Positions 61,101-64,000 of a DNA stretch of 64,000 nucleotides are shown here, in pieces. The notes below the pieces were generated by a model. It ran no database searches. It was given only the letters and a program-made list of their open reading frames with translations, and had not been told where the DNA came from. A program made the translations under genes and the position numbers. Positions within the stretch are counted from its first letter, which is position 1. Each line of letters starts with the position of its first letter. This stretch comes from Jaapia argillacea MUCL 33604 (taxonomy: Eukaryota > Basidiomycota > Agaricomycetes > Jaapiales > Jaapiaceae), in the NCBI GenBank assembly GCA_000697665.1, contig KL197712.1:1609855-1673854 (forward strand), read 5' to 3'.

Positions 61101-64000
61101 ATGCATTCTAGTAGGCTGAAGCGTAAACTAAATGACCTTGGGGTCGATACGTCGAGCAATAAAGCCAACGAGTCATTTTGTTTAGTGAGTGTTGTGAACC
61201 AACTTCCCGAGGGGAAGATCTTATGATTCAACTTCACACAGATTGGCACTCCTTTGCCACCCCTCGAGAAATCGAGGGATACAGGCGAATTTGTACCGTT
61301 ATGGAAGCAGGATGTACGTGTTCTTCTCATTCAACATCGCTGTGACTATCTCACTCCAGTAATGTAGGTGAGGGATGAGAAGGGGAGGCGAAGACTCCAC
61401 GGCGCTTTCACTGGCGGGTTTTCCGCTGGATACTTCAACACTGTAGGGTCCAAGGAAGGTAAGTGAACAAACCCGAGCCATATTCAGTTTGTGACTTTCT
61501 CTCTACAACAGGATGGGCCCCGTCGACCTTCGTCTCGTCTCGATCCGACAGAGCCAAACAAAAATCCGCCCGACCAGAAGATTTCATGGATGAAGAGGAC
61601 CTAGCCGAGCTCGCAGATAGCAGAAAGCTGGTAGATGAGAATGAAGAGATGGATTTATTGGGAGGGACTCAAGCCGAGATAAACCGCCGAGCAGGTGGTG
61701 GCGAAGTCGAGAAAGAGTGAGTACCACACTTCAATCCCCTCATTAAACTCATGATTTCCCTCGACAACCGACAGCTCTATGGCATTCAAACTAGAAGAAG
61801 CCCTCTTATCCACCCCAACAGACTCGGCCGGAGCCCGTATCCTGCGCAAAATGGGATGGCGTCCAGGACAAGGAATCGGTCCTCGATTGACTTGGCGTCA
61901 ACGAAAACTACAAGACCTCCGAGCTGCCACTGGTCCTCCACCGAAGTCTTCGTCAAATGAGTTGGTAGATGGAGATGAAGAGGAGGACGAAGAGGCTAAG
62001 AAACATATGTTCCCTCCTAGAGATACACCTGTGTTGCTCGCTCCGAGGAAGGAGAATAGTCATGGGTTAGGGTACGTACCTGGGATGGGATTGAATGAGA
62101 GTCTCGGGGTAAAGGCTGGAGAAGGGAAAGGGCCACGTTTATCATGTGCGTCAACTTCTCAACTTGCCTCTTGTAAAGCTCTTTAATGATGATTAAATGG
62201 TAGCCGGCTTTGGACTGGGAGCGTTAAACGACGCAGAAGATGATGATGTGGACGTTTACGACGTCGACAGCAGTCATAAACGAACTAGAATGGCCTATGA
62301 TATCATAGACCGTGACGACGACGAGCATGTATCAGTCGGAAGTCGACAGCATGGGGTCAAGTTTGCGGTTAGTGGACGCGATCGTCCTCCTGTGAGTTTC
62401 TCCCTGTTATCTTCTGCTATCGACGCATCAGACTCACTTAAACTGCGTTCGCCCGTAGCCTCAAACGAGTAGTACCTTCCGCGATGGCAAACCCGCACTC
62501 CGTGGCTTCTTAGTCTCAGAAACACCAATTTCAGAAGATAGATGGTACTGTGATCAACCACCGTGGTTATCCTTGTCTGATGACCTTCTCCCCTTGCCTC
62601 CCACCCGTTTTATCATTCTAGGTTCCCTTTACCTGATATACCAAAAGGCTGGAAACCCGATCCCCGAAGGGTATGGGCGAAAGATAAGGAGAATCGTGAG
62701 AAGGTTGATTTGGCGACGAAGAAGCCTCATGAAAAGATGACGCATGCGCAATGGAAGGCGGGCGTTACACCTGATCAGGTATGTTTGGTCTTGAATAGTG
62801 GGTGTTGGATGGGATTTATTAAATGTTTGCATAGCGCGGAACGATACTGGGAGAGACGCCTCTACCTTCCGCTCCGAAATCGATATTCGAATTTATATCC
62901 CAAAAGGATCGAGAAAGGTTAAAGAATATCACTACGAACCTCTCCCACCCATCAGCCTCTACATCGTCTCTTCCTCCACCTCTACCACCTGCGCCCACTG
63001 TCACAGCCCTCGACCCTCAAGTTGCCCAACTAGCTCTAAGAGGTTTCCAACCCTTCACCACCGACCCCGTCAAACAATCTCGATACACCACCTTCCTCCG
63101 TTCCTCCGCCGAACCCGACGCTCCCCTCCCTCAACTCAAAGCACTCCCCAATCAATCAGAACATGACTTCCAAAAGGAAATAGAAGATTATAAGAAGGCG
63201 GCGTTTGTGTTCAAACCACTTTCGGGTGCTATGGCTGGGAGGTTTACGAGTTCTGCCACAGTTGAGTTTTCGACGAAGGCGACGGAGGGGTTGCATACGC
63301 CTAAATTCGAGCCTGAGACGAAACCTAGTGGCGGCGAGGAGGAAGAGAAGAAGGTGGAGGAGGAGGATGTGAGTCCGAAAGCCCATGCGGCTCGAATGGG
63401 GTTGTATGGGTCTATGACAAGGGACGTAACTTCTTGGTACCCTCACAGACTCTTGTGCAAGCGGTTCGGAATCAAAGACCCTCATCCAGACGGTCCTGTC
63501 ATGACCTCCACGACATCAGGTGGCGTTCCCACAGCCAACGCCAGCGCACATCATCCAAGTGTTAATTGGACACCTGAAGCTGCTATGGCTGACCTTGCCG
63601 GTTTCGATCCTACTGCAACCGGTTCTACCACTCCTCATGGGACTTTCTTACCCCCTCGAGCTGTTTCGCCTTCTGGAGGTGGTTCGGGAAGAGGGAGGAG
63701 AGATCTCAGTAATGTTGGATTGGGAGAGGACGAGAGTCAGGGGGTTGATACGCTGACGTATGAGAGGCCTCCTATGGATATCTTCAAGGCTATCTTTGCC
63801 AGCGACGAGGAGGGGAGTGATGATGATGATGACGGGAAAGAGGAGAAGGAGACGAAAGATGTTACACCCGTGGCGTCGACTTCCACTTTGACAGGTCCTT
63901 CCAAGGGAGATCCGGTTCCAGTGCCTGTACCTGCGCACCTCCATTCTGGCCCCCCGATTACCGCCACATACAATCCCGTGCCCTCCTCTTCTACCACGAA
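61101..64000 (+). CDS. GPATCH1-like G-patch protein, 3' end outside window
   Basis: Homologue of the spliceosome-associated G-patch protein GPATCH1 (Evi-5/TGH type in other organisms), which is thought to act in the nucleus with a DEAH helicase during splicing. It starts [40 protein letters not shown] and [20 protein letters not shown] plus [20 protein letters not shown] are the conserved N-terminal block. [20 protein letters not shown] follows. The G-patch is [17 protein letters not shown], preceded by TDSAGAR (near 61820-61890). [53 protein letters not shown] and [12 protein letters not shown] come next, then [12 protein letters not shown] and [20 protein letters not shown]. About eight exons are inside the window. 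The open frame continues to the right edge, so the protein is longer than what is shown. Confidence 0.9.

Overview
The window looks like nuclear DNA of an agaricomycete-type basidiomycete. Genes are dense and carry many introns of about 50-80 bases with GT-AG ends. Several products have the layout I know from mushroom-forming fungi: a long Rom2-type Rho GEF with DEP, two DH segments, PH and CNH; F-box proteins with CxxC pairs; Cdc48; DGAT2; and secreted class 3 lipases. No LTR element, Polinton or viral copy was recognised.

Layout. 1.1-5.0 kb: two tandem secreted lipases. 5.4-14.8 kb: a CNH-only gene and two F-box genes on +, with a scrambled lipase/CNH fragment between them. 15.2-22.7 kb: a housekeeping core of tubulin cofactor B, CDC48 and DGAT2, all on +. 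22.8-31.0 kb: the same F-box/CNH block in inverted order on -, with two more F-box copies and a second, internally deleted CNH gene. 31.2-34.2 kb: a hotdog thioesterase and a Gfo/Idh/MocA oxidoreductase. 34.9-41.4 kb: a histidine-rich secreted protein, then a secreted protein with exact 41-residue repeats and a broken partial copy of its front end. 41.6-59.5 kb: two paralogous amino acid permeases on - enclosing a third lipase, a basic Ser/Pro-rich protein, the Rho GEF and a tRNA m3C methyltransferase. 61.1-64.0 kb: the front of a GPATCH1-like splicing protein that runs off the window.

The main theme is local duplication. Lipases (three plus a fragment), CNH segments (three), F-box genes (four), permeases (two) and the repeat protein (one plus a fragment) all have relatives within 64 kb. 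The two F-box/CNH blocks form a large imperfect inverted repeat around TBCB-CDC48-DGAT2. The CNH-only genes look like detached tails of the Rho GEF that lies about 18 kb beyond the right arm. A run of 374 N inside F-box copy 1 is flanked by the same 27 bases on both sides and is probably a false gap. Exon boundaries were read by eye from frames, splice signals and comparison among the local copies. Gene ends are firmer than individual introns.
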